DNA from: Alterluteimonas quercicellularis
Lineage (GTDB): Bacteria; Pseudomonadota; Gammaproteobacteria; Xanthomonadales; Xanthomonadaceae
Direction: 5' to 3'
DNA: 64,000 nucleotides
NCBI RefSeq assembly: GCF_021191635.1
Contig: NZ_JAIWPR010000002.1
Span: forward strand, 280,919-344,918
Of the stretch, positions 1 through 12,117 are shown piece after piece. The notes under the pieces were generated by a model. That model did no database searches and was not told where the DNA came from. It worked only from the letters and a program-made list of their open reading frames with translations. Position numbers and translations under genes: made by a program. Within the stretch, counting starts at the first letter, position 1, and every line of letters starts with the position of its first letter.

Positions 1-121
1 AGGGTTCGCCGCGGGTGGGCAGCACGCTGCCGGGCGCGGCCTGCTGCGCGAACAGCGGCGCGGCGGCGATGGCGGCGGTGCCCAGGGCGGCCTGGGACAG
101 GAAACGGCGACGCGGGAGCAT
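1..121 (-). CDS. Exported protein, N-terminal fragment with Tat-like signal peptide
   Basis: Only the first 40 residues lie in the window; the gene runs off the left edge. The start ATG is followed by MLPRRRFLSQAALG, a twin-arginine-like n-region (RRRFL) and a short hydrophobic stretch ending in AAPLFAQQA, which would suit signal peptidase cleavage after LFA. This supports an exported, probably cofactor-binding or enzymatic periplasmic protein, but the mature domain is not visible and no function can be assigned. A purine-rich GGAGAG lies just upstream of the ATG. Confidence 0.6.
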   Translation of the reverse strand, partial: MLPRRRFLSQAALGTAAIAAAPLFAQQAAPGSVLPTRGEP

Positions 122-230
122 GGCGCTCTCCTTGCTGCGAAGTGGGGGGGCGCCGCGCATGGCGACGCGACCCCATGCTGCGCCCCCGGCCGTGGACGCG
201 GCGTCGAACCGCCTCGGGCCGAGCGACGCG

Positions 231-1898
231 CTAGTCCAGCGGCCCGCGTTCCTCGCGCGGGCGCACCTTGCGGTCGGACAGCAGCGACGACACCACCAGG
301 GTCACGCCGAGCGCGGCGGCCAGCAGGAACAGCACCAGCGCGAAGGCGGGATAGCCGAACAGGGTGTGCGGCGTGTCCACGCGCGTGAGCATGGCCGCCC
401 CCACCACCAGCGAGGCGGTGATGACGCCGGTGGAGATGCGGTTGGCGATCTTCTGCAGGCTCTCCATGAGGTGGGATTCCTCCAGCCCCGCCAGGCGCAC
501 GCGCAGCTTGTTGTCGGCGATCAGCGAGAGGATGTCCGACACCTTGCGCGGCGCGGCGCGCATGAGCTGCTGGGTCTCCAGCGCCTCCATGCCCAGCCGC
601 TGCGGCGACAGCGACGAGCGCAGCCGCTCGCGCATGATGCGGTAGGCGTGGTCCTCCACCGCGGCCTTGACGTCGAGCTCCGGGTCCAGCGCGCCGGCCA
701 CCGCCTCCAGGTTGAGCATGGTCTTGCCGAGCAGCGTGGTGGCGGCCGGCATGCGCAACCGGCAGGCGGTGCCGATGCGCGCCAGTTCGAGCAGCAGCCG
801 GCCCTCCGACAGGCCCAGCCGCTCCGAACGCACCGCGTAGCGCGCCACCAGCTGCGAGACCTCGTGCACGTAGCGCGCCTCGTCGAAGCCCTCCAGCCGC
901 GCGCTGATCGCCATGGACTCGGCCGCCACGTCCTCGCCGCGGCCGTCCACCGCGGCCAGCACCAGCTTCAGCAGCCGCTCGCGCTGGCGCGGCGGGACGT
1001 GCGCCACCATGCCGAAGTCGAGCAGCGCGAGCCGCTCGTCGTCGGTCAGCAGCACGTTGCCCGGATGCGGGTCGGCATGGATCTCTCCGTAGACGAACAC
1101 CTGGTCGAGATAGCCCTTCAGCAGCGCGGCGGCGATCGGGCCGTAGGCGTGCTCGGTGCGCCGCAGGCCGCCGATGTCGGTCACCTTGGTGCCCGGCACG
1201 TACTCCATGGTCAGCACCTGGCGCGAGGTGTAGTCCCAGATCGGCGCGGGCACCAGCAGCTCGGGATAGACCGCCAGGCGCTTGCGGAAGCGTTCCAGGC
1301 TCTCGGCCTCGTCCAGGTAGTCGAGCTCGGCCAGCAGCGTGCGCTGCATCTCGGCGACGATCTCGACGAAGTGCATGCGCTGGCCGATCGAGGTGAAGCG
1401 GTCGGCGCCGCGGGCGAACCGGTCGAGCACGGCCATGTCGGCGTGGATCAGTTCCGCCACGCCGGGCCGCTGGATCTTGACCGCCACCTCGCGCCCGTCG
1501 TGCAGGGTGGCGCGGTGCACCTGCGCCAGCGACGCGGAGCCCAGCGGCTGCTCGTCGAAGGCGGCGAAGGCCTTGCTGAGGCGCACGCCGAGCGCGGCCT
1601 CCAGGACCGGCTGCAACTGCGCGAACGGCAGCGGCTGCACGTCGTCCTGCATGCGCTTGAGCGCGTCCAGGTACGCCGGCGCGACGAGATCGGTGCGGGT
1701 GGACAGCGACTGCCCGATCTTGACGAAGGTCGGCCCCAACCGCTCGAGGTCGTCGACGAACGCGATCGCCTTGTCCTGGTCGGCCGGCCGCGCGCGTTCG
1801 CCCGCGCTGTCGAACACGCCGGCGCGGTAGTACTTCATCGCGAAGCGCATGATCCGCGACGAACGGTCCAGCGCCCCCGGGTGCTCCGTTGAACTCAT
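231..1898 (-). CDS. ABC1/UbiB-family atypical protein kinase-like protein
   Basis: The product has 555 residues, close to the usual length of UbiB/AarF proteins, which support ubiquinone biosynthesis and lipid homeostasis through an ATPase-like kinase fold. The family KxGQ motif is seen in PTFVKIGQSLSTR, followed by ASLAQVHRA and the AVKIQRPGV lysine segment, and later HADPHPGNVL (catalytic-loop-like) and LALLDFGMV (DFG-like). The C-terminus holds two hydrophobic helices (GVITASLVVGAAML and FALVLFLLAAALGVTLVVSS), the membrane anchor expected of this family. The start at MSSTEH was chosen because a GGGAGGG ribosome site precedes it; longer in-frame starts have none. It is not next to ubiE or ubiJ, so it may be a paralogue rather than the main UbiB. 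Confidence 0.85.
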   Translation of the reverse strand: MSSTEHPGALDRSSRIMRFAMKYYRAGVFDSAGERARPADQDKAIAFVDDLERLGPTFVKIGQSLSTRTDLVAPAYLDALKRMQDDVQPLPFAQLQPVLEAALGVRLSKAFAAFDEQPLGSASLAQVHRATLHDGREVAVKIQRPGVAELIHADMAVLDRFARGADRFTSIGQRMHFVEIVAEMQRTLLAELDYLDEAESLERFRKRLAVYPELLVPAPIWDYTSRQVLTMEYVPGTKVTDIGGLRRTEHAYGPIAAALLKGYLDQVFVYGEIHADPHPGNVLLTDDERLALLDFGMVAHVPPRQRERLLKLVLAAVDGRGEDVAAESMAISARLEGFDEARYVHEVSQLVARYAVRSERLGLSEGRLLLELARIGTACRLRMPAATTLLGKTMLNLEAVAGALDPELDVKAAVEDHAYRIMRERLRSSLSPQRLGMEALETQQLMRAAPRKVSDILSLIADNKLRVRLAGLEESHLMESLQKIANRISTGVITASLVVGAAMLTRVDTPHTLFGYPAFALVLFLLAAALGVTLVVSSLLSDRKVRPREERGPLD

Positions 1899-2011
1899 GC
1901 CTGCCCTCCCCTCGTCTGGCTGCCCGGCACCGGCCGGACGGAACCACGAGAGGTTCGCAGCGATTTCGTGAACAGGGCGTGCCGGTGGCGGAGCGGCCGG
2001 CTGCGCGGGCC

Positions 2012-2215
2012 TCAGCCGTTGCGCCAGAACGCCTGGACGCGGGCGCAGACCTCGCGCCAGCGGTCGCCGGCGCGCTCGCCGCCCCAGAGCCGGTACAGGA
2101 TCGGCTCCAGTTCCTGCCAGCTGCGGTCGGGATACAGGTCGCGGAGCTCGCGCGCGTACAGCGCGCACAGCTGCGGGCCGGGAATCGCATCGAGCGGTGC
2201 GTTGCGGTTGTTCAT
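2012..2215 (-). CDS. Small conserved-type hypothetical protein
   Basis: This 67-residue protein begins MNNRNAPLDAIPGPQLC and contains YARELRDLYPDRSWQELEPI and WREVCARVQAFW, so it is mostly helical with several tryptophans. It has no signal peptide or membrane segment. An AGGAGGG ribosome site six bases before the ATG decides the start over longer in-frame options. It sits upstream of, and on the same strand as, the ABC1 kinase gene, with about 110 bases between them, so the two may be co-transcribed. I do not recognise the family. Confidence 0.65.
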   Translation of the reverse strand: MNNRNAPLDAIPGPQLCALYARELRDLYPDRSWQELEPILYRLWGGERAGDRWREVCARVQAFWRNG

Positions 2216-2404
2216 CGAACGGCCCTCCTGTGCGGTTCGGATGGCCCCCCTGCCCCGACAGTATGACGCCGCGCGCGCGCCTTCCGGCACCGCCGGTCGC
2301 GCGGAACGCCCTTCCGGCTGACCCGTTCAGCCAGCGCGTTCACCCGGCGATCCCGGCGCGCGGCCCAGACTGCGGCCCCGTTTCCGGAATCGAGCGAGGC
2401 GACC

Positions 2405-2638
2405 ATGGCCATCTGCGACGTCTGCGGCAACGACTACGACAAGGCCTTCCGGCTCACCCAGGGCGGGCGCAGCGGCACCTTCGATTCCTTTGAGTGCGCC
2501 ATCCACGCCTTCGCGCCGCGCTGCGCGCACTGCGAGTGCCGGATCGTGGGCCACGGCACCGAGGCCGACGGCCGCATGTACTGCTGCGCGCATTGCGCGC
2601 GCCACGCCGGGGTCGAGGGCGTGGCGGACCGGGTCTAG
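2405..2638 (+). CDS. Small Cys-rich metal-binding protein (prokaryotic metallothionein-like)
   Basis: This 77-residue protein has ten cysteines in zinc-finger-like pairs: CDVC near the N-terminus, FECAIH, then CAHCEC, and CCAHCARH near the C-terminus, with histidines interleaved. That pattern implies two or more bound Zn ions, and proteins of this layout are commonly labelled prokaryotic metallothionein or zinc-ribbon proteins. No DNA-binding or enzymatic domain is seen. It stands alone between divergent and convergent minus-strand genes. A role in metal storage or as a small zinc-ribbon adaptor is inference. Confidence 0.75.
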   Translation: MAICDVCGNDYDKAFRLTQGGRSGTFDSFECAIHAFAPRCAHCECRIVGHGTEADGRMYCCAHCARHAGVEGVADRV

Positions 2639-2676
2639 GACCTGTCCGGGCGTGGATGGGTCGCGCCCCGGCGCGC

Positions 2677-4056
2677 CTACCCGCCGGCGTCCCCTTCCCC
2701 GCCCTCGCCGCGCGCCCGGGCGCGCGCCGCCCGCAGCTGCGCGAGCTTCTCGCCGAGCTTGAGTTCGAGGCCGCGCTGCACCGGGCGGTAGTAGACGCGC
2801 TCGCCCATCGCGTCGGGAAAGCCCGTCTGCTCCAGCGCGATGCCGCCCTCGGCGTCGTGGTCGTACTGATAGCCCTGGCCGTAGCCCAGCTGCTTCATCA
2901 GCCTGGTCGGCGCGTTGCGGATGTGCATCGGCACCTCCTGGGTGCCGTACTCGCGCACGTCGGCGCGGGCCTCGTTCCAGGCCACATAGCCGGCGTTGGA
3001 CTTCGCGGTGCTGGCCAGGTACAGCGTGAGCTGCGCCAGCGCGAGATCGCCTTCCGGGCTGCCCAGGCGGTCGTAGGTGTCCCAGGCATCGACCGCCATC
3101 TGCAGCGCGCGCGGGTCGGCCAGGCCGATGTCCTCCACCGCCATCCGGGTCAGCCGCCGCGCGAGGTAGCCCGGGTCGCAGCCGCCGTCGAGCATGCGCG
3201 CCAGCCAGTACACGGCGGCATCCGGATTGCTGCTGCGCACGGACTTGTGCAGCGCCGAGATCTGGTCGTAGAACTGCTCGCCGCCCTTGTCGAAGCGCCG
3301 CGTGCGGTCGGCCAGCACCTGCAGCAGGGTCTGCTCGGTGATCCGCCCGCCCTCGTCCTGGGCCAGCTCGGCGGCGATCTCCAGCAGGGTCAGCGCGCGG
3401 CGCACGTCGCCGTCGGCGGCGCCGGCGATCTCGCGCAGGGCGCTGTACTCGATGCGCACGCCCTGCCCGCCCAGGCCGCGCTCGTCGTCCTCCAGCGCAC
3501 GGCGCAGCGCGCCCTGGATGTCGTCGGCCGAGACCGCCTCCATCACGTGCACCCGGCAGCGCGACAGCAGCGCGGAGTTGAGCTCGAACGACGGGTTCTC
3601 GGTGGTGGCGCCGACGAAGACGATGGTGCCGCGCTCGATGTGCGGCAGGAAGGCGTCCTGCTGGGCCTTGTTGAAGCGGTGCACCTCGTCGACGAACAGC
3701 ACCGTGCGGCGTCCGCCGTCGAAGCGGTGGCCGGCCTCGGCGAGGATCTGGCGGACCTCCGGCAGGCCGGAGAGCACCGCGGAGACGGCGCGGAACTCGG
3801 CGTCGGCGTAGTGCGCCAGCAGCAGGGCCAGGGTGGTCTTTCCGCAGCCGGGCGGGCCCCACAGCACCATCGAGTGCACATGGCCCGACTCCACCGCGCG
3901 CCGCAGCGCCGAGCCCGGCGCGAGCAGGCGCCGCTGGCCGACCATCTCGTCCAGGCTGCGCGGCCGCATGCGCTCGGCGAGCGGGCGCAGCGCGCTGCGG
4001 TCGACGCTCAGCAGGTCCGCGCCTTCCGGCGGCGGGCGGGAGGATTTCCTGGCCAC
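2677..4056 (-). CDS. rarA: Replication-associated recombination protein A (AAA+ ATPase)
   Basis: The 459-residue protein is the RarA/MgsA/Mgs1 clamp-loader-like ATPase, which acts at stalled replication forks with SSB and RecA. Visible hallmarks are RPRSLDEMVGQ near the N-terminus, Walker A GPPGCGKTT, Walker B VLFVDEVHRFNKAQQD, sensor GATTENPSFE and the C-terminal tetramerisation region with YQYDHDAEGGI. The start is GTG (MARKSS). The C-terminal tail is a low-complexity Arg/Gly stretch. It lies 111 bases downstream of lolA on the same strand, matching the ftsK-lolA-rarA order of other gammaproteobacteria. Confidence 0.95.
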   Translation of the reverse strand: MARKSSRPPPEGADLLSVDRSALRPLAERMRPRSLDEMVGQRRLLAPGSALRRAVESGHVHSMVLWGPPGCGKTTLALLLAHYADAEFRAVSAVLSGLPEVRQILAEAGHRFDGGRRTVLFVDEVHRFNKAQQDAFLPHIERGTIVFVGATTENPSFELNSALLSRCRVHVMEAVSADDIQGALRRALEDDERGLGGQGVRIEYSALREIAGAADGDVRRALTLLEIAAELAQDEGGRITEQTLLQVLADRTRRFDKGGEQFYDQISALHKSVRSSNPDAAVYWLARMLDGGCDPGYLARRLTRMAVEDIGLADPRALQMAVDAWDTYDRLGSPEGDLALAQLTLYLASTAKSNAGYVAWNEARADVREYGTQEVPMHIRNAPTRLMKQLGYGQGYQYDHDAEGGIALEQTGFPDAMGERVYYRPVQRGLELKLGEKLAQLRAARARARGEGGEGDAGG

Positions 4057-4167
4057 CCGCGCATTCTACCGGCGCGCGTCGCGGCCCATGAGACGGCTCG
4101 GCCGATGCCGGGGCCCGGCGGAAACCCGCCCGTGGGGGCGGGCCGGCGCGCTCGCGGGCGAAGCCGC

Positions 4168-4791
4168 CTACTCGCCGATCACGTCCACGCCGGCCGGCGG
4201 CGCATAGCGGAAGGTGTCGGCGGCGAAGGCGGGATTGCGGCGCCAGCCGGCGAAGGCGATCTCGGTGCGCTGCCCGAGGGCGTCGACCACCTCCATCCGC
4301 ACCAGGCCCTGGCCGTCGAAGCCCAGCCGCGCGGACTGGAAGCTCGCGTCCTGCTCGCGCTTGGGCGTGAGGGTCATCCAGTGCAGGCCGTCCACCGGCG
4401 CGGCCTCCTCGCTGACGTCGAAGTCGCGGTCGAGCCGGCCGGGATCGGTCAGGGTGGCCAGCGGGCTGTTCTGCTCCTCGGCGCCCTGCGGCCGCACCGT
4501 GACCTGCTCCAGGTCGGGGTCGTAGACCCAGACCTTCTCGCCGTCGGCGACGATCAGCTGCGGGTACGGCTTGACGTACTCCCAGCGGAACAGGCGCGGC
4601 GCGGACAGCGCCACGCGGCCGCTCGAGGTCTCCTTGACCCGGCCGTTGCCGTCGAACGCGCGCTGGGTGAACTGGCCGTCCAGCCCGCGCAGGTCGCGGG
4701 TGAAGGCCTGCAGCGTGTCGCGCGCGCCGGCGAACGCGCCGACGGGCAGCAGGGCGGTGACGAGGGCGGCGGCGAGCAAGACACGGCGCAT
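4168..4791 (-). CDS. lolA: Outer membrane lipoprotein carrier protein LolA
   Basis: LolA is the periplasmic chaperone that takes lipoproteins from the LolCDE transporter and hands them to LolB. The 207-residue product has a cleavable signal peptide (MRRVLLAAALVTALLPVGAFA) and LolA features such as DGQFTQRAFDGNGRVKE, PRLFRWEYVKPYPQLIVADG and WVYDPDLEQVTV. Length and domain match the family. It stands between rarA and a serine-hydrolase gene; in most relatives ftsK would be directly upstream. Confidence 0.95.
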   Translation of the reverse strand: MRRVLLAAALVTALLPVGAFAGARDTLQAFTRDLRGLDGQFTQRAFDGNGRVKETSSGRVALSAPRLFRWEYVKPYPQLIVADGEKVWVYDPDLEQVTVRPQGAEEQNSPLATLTDPGRLDRDFDVSEEAAPVDGLHWMTLTPKREQDASFQSARLGFDGQGLVRMEVVDALGQRTEIAFAGWRRNPAFAADTFRYAPPAGVDVIGE

Positions 4792-4899
4792 GGCGGAGGT
4801 CCACAGGAACGAGCGAACTCGGATGGGCGAAGTGTGACCGCAGCAGGCTGAACGGGCCAGCCCCGCGATCGCCCGCGCACGGGCGCGCCGTGCCGGCGC

Positions 4900-6060
4900 T
4901 CAGCGCCGGTTGCGCTCCGCGGCGGATCGCGACGTCGCCAGGGTCCGCTTCGTCCCAAGCGCGCCTGCGCGGGATCGGGCGCCCGCGTCGCGCGCGGCGT
5001 CCGGCGCATCGGGGGCGTCCCCGGACCGGCAGCCGCCGGACTCCACCTGCGCGGTCAGGACGGCCAGCAGGATCGCCTCGGACCGGCGCTGCCCATGGCC
5101 GCGGCCGTAGGCCGACGAGGTGATCGCCACCACCAGGTCGCAGGCGGGCGCGACGTAGATCTTGTTGCCGCCGTTGCCGGAGGCGAACGAGACCGGGACG
5201 GCCGCGCCGCCGATCCGGTGTTCCTTCCGGTACCAGAAGTAGCCGTAGCCCTCCGCAGAGGGATCGACGGCCGCGATGTCCACCCGGGGCGCGAGCATCT
5301 GCGCGATCCACGCCTCGCCGACCACGCGGCGACCGTTCGCGCGGCCGCCGTTGCGCACCATCTCGCCGATGGCGGCGAGCCCGCGGGTGGTCAGCCGGAG
5401 GTTGCCCTGTCCCTTGGTCATGCCGGACGCGTCCGCATCCCAGCGCCAGTCCGCGATCCCGAGCGGCGCGAACAGCTCGCGACCGGCGAACGCGCCCATC
5501 GTCTCGCGCGCAGCGTTCGCGACCACCACGCCGGCGACGTAGGCGGTCGCCGAGTTGTAGCGGTAGCGTGCGCCCGGAGGGTCCACCCGCGGCAAGCCGA
5601 GAACGAAGGCCTGCGGATCGGCCGCGGCGTCCATCCTGTCCTCGTGGCCGGGCGAGTCGGGGTCCTCGTCGAAGGCGTCGAGGCCGGACCGCATGGTGAG
5701 CACGTCGCGCAGCGGCACCTGGCCGATCGGGCGGTCCGCCGCCGCGGCCCAGTAGCGCGCGACCGGGTCGTCCACCGAGCCGATGGCGCCCCTGTCGATG
5801 GCGATGCCCACCAGGAGCGCGGTCACGCTCTTGCCGGCGGAGCGGACGTCGTGCAGTTCGTCCGCTTCGGCGCCGTTGTAGTAGCGCTCGGCGACGCGGC
5901 GGCCGCGGTGGAGCACGACCACGCCGCGCAGGTCGGGGTGCTCGTCGCGGTCCCATCGGGCCAGCAGCGCGGGCGGGCCCTGCGGCGGCGCCGCCGCGGC
6001 CGGTTGCGCCGGCCAGGCCAGGACGGCGCAGGCCATCCAGAACACGATCCCCGCCCGCAT
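4900..6060 (-). CDS. Secreted serine hydrolase, beta-lactamase/PBP-related
   Basis: The 386-residue protein has a signal peptide (FWMACAVLAWPAQPAAAA). It shows the penicillin-binding/class C hydrolase layout: nucleophile SxxK as SAGKS in VRSAGKSVTAL, the second motif in RYRYNSATAY (YNS), and a C-terminal GNGGNK strand in place of KTG. Members include esterases, D-aminopeptidases and carboxypeptidase-like enzymes, so the substrate cannot be inferred and clinical beta-lactamase activity should not be assumed. The last 50 residues are a low-complexity Ala/Arg/Asp tail. The gene interrupts the usual ftsK-lolA pairing, with a 77-base gap to ftsK. Confidence 0.85.
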   Translation of the reverse strand: MRAGIVFWMACAVLAWPAQPAAAAPPQGPPALLARWDRDEHPDLRGVVVLHRGRRVAERYYNGAEADELHDVRSAGKSVTALLVGIAIDRGAIGSVDDPVARYWAAAADRPIGQVPLRDVLTMRSGLDAFDEDPDSPGHEDRMDAAADPQAFVLGLPRVDPPGARYRYNSATAYVAGVVVANAARETMGAFAGRELFAPLGIADWRWDADASGMTKGQGNLRLTTRGLAAIGEMVRNGGRANGRRVVGEAWIAQMLAPRVDIAAVDPSAEGYGYFWYRKEHRIGGAAVPVSFASGNGGNKIYVAPACDLVVAITSSAYGRGHGQRRSEAILLAVLTAQVESGGCRSGDAPDAPDAARDAGARSRAGALGTKRTLATSRSAAERNRR

Positions 6061-6137
6061 GCGCGCTCCCGTAGGCCTGCCGGTCCGCCGATGGTAGCGC
6101 GCGCGGCGGGCCTCGACGCGCGTCCCCGGGCGAGCGC

Positions 6138-8504
6138 CTACTTGGGCGGCGGCGGCGCGATCACGGTGCGGTCGCCGTTGTGCTCGGGCGCGCTGACCAC
6201 GCCCGCGGCCTCCATCGCCTCGACCAGCCGCGCGGCGCGGTTGTAGCCGATCTTGAGCCGGCGCTGCACGCCGGAGATCGAGGCGCGCCGGGTCTCGGTG
6301 ACGATCTTGACCGCCTCGTCGTACAGCGGGTCGCTCTCGTCGCCGCCGCCGCCGGCCTCGGGCAGCCCGGTCGCGCCGACCACGGTGCCGTCGCCCATGG
6401 TCTGCACCTCGTCGAGCACGCCCTCGATGTACTCGGCCCGCCCGCTCTGCTTGAGGTGTTCGACCACGCGGTGCACCTCCTCGTCGCTGACGAAGGCGCC
6501 GTGCACGCGCTCGGGCAGCGCGGTGCCGGGCGGCAGGTAGAGCATGTCGCCGTGGCCGAGCAGGGTCTCGGCGCCGGACTGGTCGAGGATGGTGCGCGAA
6601 TCGATCTTGGAGCTGACCTGGAACGCGATGCGGGTCGGGATGTTGGCCTTGATCAGGCCGGTGATGACGTCGACCGACGGGCGCTGGGTGGCCAGGATCA
6701 GGTGGATGCCGGCCGCGCGCGCCTTCTGCGCCAGCCGCGCGATCAGTTCCTCCACCTTCTTGCCGACGATCATCATCATGTCGGCGAACTCGTCGATGAA
6801 GATGACGATGTAGGGCATCGGCTCCAGCGGCTGGGCGACCTCCTCGGTCTCCGGGTTGGGGCGGAACAGCGGGTCGAGCAGCGGCTGCCCGGCGTCCTGC
6901 GCGTCGCGGACCTTCTTGTTGAAGCCGGCCAGGTTGCGCACGCCGACCGCGCTCATCAGCTTGTAGCGGCGCTCCATCTCCGCCACGCACCAGCGCAGGC
7001 CGTTGGCGGCCTCCTTCATGTCGGTCACCACCGGCGCCAGCAGGTGCGGGATGCCCTCGTAGACGCTGAGCTCCAGCATCTTCGGGTCGATCATCAGCAT
7101 CCGCAGGTCCTGCGGCGCGGCCTTGAACAGCAGGCTCAGCACCATGGCGTTGACCGCCACCGACTTGCCCGAGCCGGTGGTGCCGGCCACCAGCAGGTGC
7201 GGCATCCGCGCCAGGTCCGCGACCACCGACTGCCCGCTGATGCCCTTGCCCAGCGCCAGCGTCAGCACGCTGGGCGACTTGTCGTACTCGCGCGAGCGCA
7301 GCAGCTCGGACAGGTAGATCATCTCGCGGCGGGTGTTGGGGATCTCCAGGCCGATCACCGACTTGCCCGGGATGACGTCGACCACGCGCACCGCCTTCAC
7401 CGACAGGCCGCGGGCGATGTCCTTGTCCAGCGAACTGATCTGGCTGACCTTGATGCCCGGCGCCGGCTCCATCTCGAAGCGGGTGATGACGGGGCCCGGC
7501 TGCGCCTCCTTCACCTCCACGTCGATGCGGAAGTCCTTGAGCTTGAACTCGATCTGCCGCGACAGCGTCTCCAGCGTCTCCTCGTCGTAGCCCTTGGGCT
7601 GCGGCTTGGGGTCGTCGAGCAGGGACAGCGGCGGCAGCCCCGACTCGTCGCCGCCGGTGCCCTTGAACAGCGGGATCTGCTGCTCGCGCTTGGCGCGCTC
7701 GCTGCGCTCCACCACCGGCGGCGCGGCCGGCGGCTCGATCCGCACCGGGGTGCGCCTGGCGCGCTTCTCGGTCTCGGTGCGGCGCACCTCCTCGCGCTCG
7801 CCGCGCAGTTCGCGGGCCTGCTGCCACTCGCTGGCCTGGCGGCTGCCCCGGCGCAGCAGGTCGGGCAGCTTCATCGCCCAGCCGCCGATGCGGTCCATCA
7901 CCCGGAACCAGGACAGCCCGGTGGCCAGGGTCACCGACACCAGCACCAGCGCGATCAGGAACAGGTTGCCGCCGACCGGGCCGAAGCCGCCGTAGAGCGA
8001 GTTGCCCACCAGCCGGCCGAGGATGCCGCCGCCGCCGGCCGACAGGTCGACGGCGTTGGGGATGCGCAGCGCCAGCAGGCCGGTGGCCGAGACCAGGAAG
8101 CCGACGATGCCCACCAGCCGCAGCGCCGGGCCCAGGTCGGCCTTGCCGTCGCCGTCGCTGTCCATGCCGAACATGGCGATCCACACGATCGCCGCCAGCA
8201 TCAGCGGCAGCAGGTAGGCGACGAAGCCGAACAGGTGCAGTAGCACGTCGGCGATCCACGCCCCGACCGGCCCGCCGACGTTGTGCAGCGGCGCGGTGAC
8301 GCTGCCCGAGCGCGACCAGCCGGGGTCGTCGGGCGAGAAGGTCAGCAGGCTGGCGAACAGGTACAGCAACAGCGGCGCGATCAGGATCAGCGCGATGTCG
8401 CGCCACAGCCGCTGCCGGCGCGGGTTGGGCGCCGACGGCTCGCCGGCGCCCGCGCCGCCGCGGGGACGTTTGCTGCTGCTGCGTTCCTGGAGAGGCCGTG
8501 CCAC
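6138..8504 (-). CDS. ftsK: DNA translocase FtsK
   Basis: FtsK anchors at the division septum and pumps chromosome dimers toward XerCD/dif. In the 788 residues I see hydrophobic N-terminal helices ([35 protein letters not shown] and others), a short Arg-rich linker, then the RecA-like motor with Walker [10 protein letters not shown], Walker [15 protein letters not shown], and the gamma winged helix at the end ([19 protein letters not shown]) that reads KOPS sites. The linker is short compared with E. coli FtsK, as in many Xanthomonadaceae. The start codon is GTG. It is transcribed toward lolA and rarA. Confidence 0.96.
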   Translation of the reverse strand: MARPLQERSSSKRPRGGAGAGEPSAPNPRRQRLWRDIALILIAPLLLYLFASLLTFSPDDPGWSRSGSVTAPLHNVGGPVGAWIADVLLHLFGFVAYLLPLMLAAIVWIAMFGMDSDGDGKADLGPALRLVGIVGFLVSATGLLALRIPNAVDLSAGGGGILGRLVGNSLYGGFGPVGGNLFLIALVLVSVTLATGLSWFRVMDRIGGWAMKLPDLLRRGSRQASEWQQARELRGEREEVRRTETEKRARRTPVRIEPPAAPPVVERSERAKREQQIPLFKGTGGDESGLPPLSLLDDPKPQPKGYDEETLETLSRQIEFKLKDFRIDVEVKEAQPGPVITRFEMEPAPGIKVSQISSLDKDIARGLSVKAVRVVDVIPGKSVIGLEIPNTRREMIYLSELLRSREYDKSPSVLTLALGKGISGQSVVADLARMPHLLVAGTTGSGKSVAVNAMVLSLLFKAAPQDLRMLMIDPKMLELSVYEGIPHLLAPVVTDMKEAANGLRWCVAEMERRYKLMSAVGVRNLAGFNKKVRDAQDAGQPLLDPLFRPNPETEEVAQPLEPMPYIVIFIDEFADMMMIVGKKVEELIARLAQKARAAGIHLILATQRPSVDVITGLIKANIPTRIAFQVSSKIDSRTILDQSGAETLLGHGDMLYLPPGTALPERVHGAFVSDEEVHRVVEHLKQSGRAEYIEGVLDEVQTMGDGTVVGATGLPEAGGGGDESDPLYDEAVKIVTETRRASISGVQRRLKIGYNRAARLVEAMEAAGVVSAPEHNGDRTVIAPPPPK

Positions 8505-8521
8505 CGTGCGTGATTACCTGA

Positions 8522-10855
<2,334 letters not shown>

Positions 10856-10968
10856 GCCGCGCCCGGCCGCCGGCTCGCCGCGCTGCGCGTCCGCCTCGGC
10901 GAAACCGTAGGGCTTCCAGCGCGCTCCAGGTCGAGCGCCGCCGGCGCGGCTTCGGCTAACCTGCGCGC

Positions 10969-12108
10969 ATGACGCAAGCGCTCGAGGCCGCCTCACTCGC
11001 GGACATCCCCGCCGACGCCTGGGACGCGCTGCACGACGGCCGCAACCCCTTCGTCCGCCATGCCTTCCTGTCCGGCCTGGAGCGGGAGGACTGCCTGCGG
11101 CCGGGCTGGGGCTGGACGCCCCGCCACGTCCTGCTGCGCGACGGCAGCCGCCTGGTGGCGGCGGCGCCGGGCTACGTGAAGACCAATTCCCACGGCGAGT
11201 TCGTGTTCGACCACGCCTGGGCGCACGCCTACGCGCGCTACGGGCGTGATTACTTCCCGAAATGGCTGGGTGCGGTGCCCTACTCGCCCGTCACCGGGCC
11301 GCGCCTGCTGGCGGTCGACGACGACGCCCGGCGCGCGCTGCTGGCGGCGATCGTGGCGCAGGTGCGGGCCGACGGGCTGTCCTCGGCGCACGTCAACTTC
11401 CACACCGAGGCCGAGGACGCCGCGTTCGGACCGGACTGGCTGCCGCGCGTGGACGTGCAGTACCACTGGCGCAACCCGGGCGGCTGGGCCGGCTTCGACG
11501 ACTACCTGGCGGCGATGGACCACAAGCACCGCAAGAACATCCGCCAGGAGCGCGCGCGGGTGGCGCGGGCCGGGGTGCGCTTCCGCGTGCTGCACGGCGA
11601 CGAGGCCGACGCGGAGGACCTGGACGCGATCTACGGCTTCTACCTGCGCACCTTCGCCGACTACGGCAATTCGCCGGCGCTGACGCCGGGCTTCCTGCGC
11701 CACCTCGCCGCGACCATGCCGCGGCAGCTGGTGCTGGTGCTGGCCGACCTGGACGGCGAGCCCGCGCCGATCGCCGGCGCCCTGTGCCTGCGCGGCGCCG
11801 ACACCCTCTACGGCCGCTACTGGGGCGCCGACCGCACCCTGCCCGGCCTGCACTTCGAGACCTGCTACTACCAGGGCATCGAGTACTGCCTGCGCGAAGG
11901 CCTGGCGAACTTCGAGCCGGGCGCCCAGGGCGAGCACAAGATCGCGCGCGGCTTCCTGCCGACCTTCGTGCGCAGCCGGCACTGGATCGCCGACGAGGCC
12001 TTCGCCGCGGCGCTGCGCCCCTGGTGCGCCGACGAGGCCGCCTCGGTCCGCGGCTACAAGGCGGCGCTGGACGCCCATTCGCCGTTCAAGCCGGCCTCTG
12101 CCGGGTAG
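10969..12108 (+). CDS. GNAT/FemAB-like N-acetyltransferase (peptidoglycan-recognition type)
   Basis: The 379-residue protein belongs to the group of large FemAB-like acyltransferases often found beside aat (Pfam family formerly DUF482). Supporting segments are NPFVRHAFLSGLE near the start, RHVLLRDGSRLVAAAPGYVK, DHKHRKNIRQERARV, LCLRGADTLYGRYWGAD and NFEPGAQGEHKIARGF. Substrate and role are not established in the family; aminoacyl-tRNA-like or acyl-CoA donors are possible. It is followed after 9 bases by aat, so the pair is almost certainly one operon. Confidence 0.85.
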   Translation: MTQALEAASLADIPADAWDALHDGRNPFVRHAFLSGLEREDCLRPGWGWTPRHVLLRDGSRLVAAAPGYVKTNSHGEFVFDHAWAHAYARYGRDYFPKWLGAVPYSPVTGPRLLAVDDDARRALLAAIVAQVRADGLSSAHVNFHTEAEDAAFGPDWLPRVDVQYHWRNPGGWAGFDDYLAAMDHKHRKNIRQERARVARAGVRFRVLHGDEADAEDLDAIYGFYLRTFADYGNSPALTPGFLRHLAATMPRQLVLVLADLDGEPAPIAGALCLRGADTLYGRYWGADRTLPGLHFETCYYQGIEYCLREGLANFEPGAQGEHKIARGFLPTFVRSRHWIADEAFAAALRPWCADEAASVRGYKAALDAHSPFKPASAG

Positions 12109-12117
12109 CGGGCGGCG

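Noticed and set aside
2327..5956. A 1,209-residue open frame on the minus strand across rarA and lolA
   Set aside because: It is Arg/Ala/Pro-rich with no domain, and covers well-supported genes in another frame; long empty frames are common in DNA this GC-rich.
4900..6060. A class C beta-lactamase resistance gene
   Set aside because: SxxK and the Tyr motif are shared with many esterases and peptidases; the KTG triad is not clear and context gives no support for antibiotic resistance.
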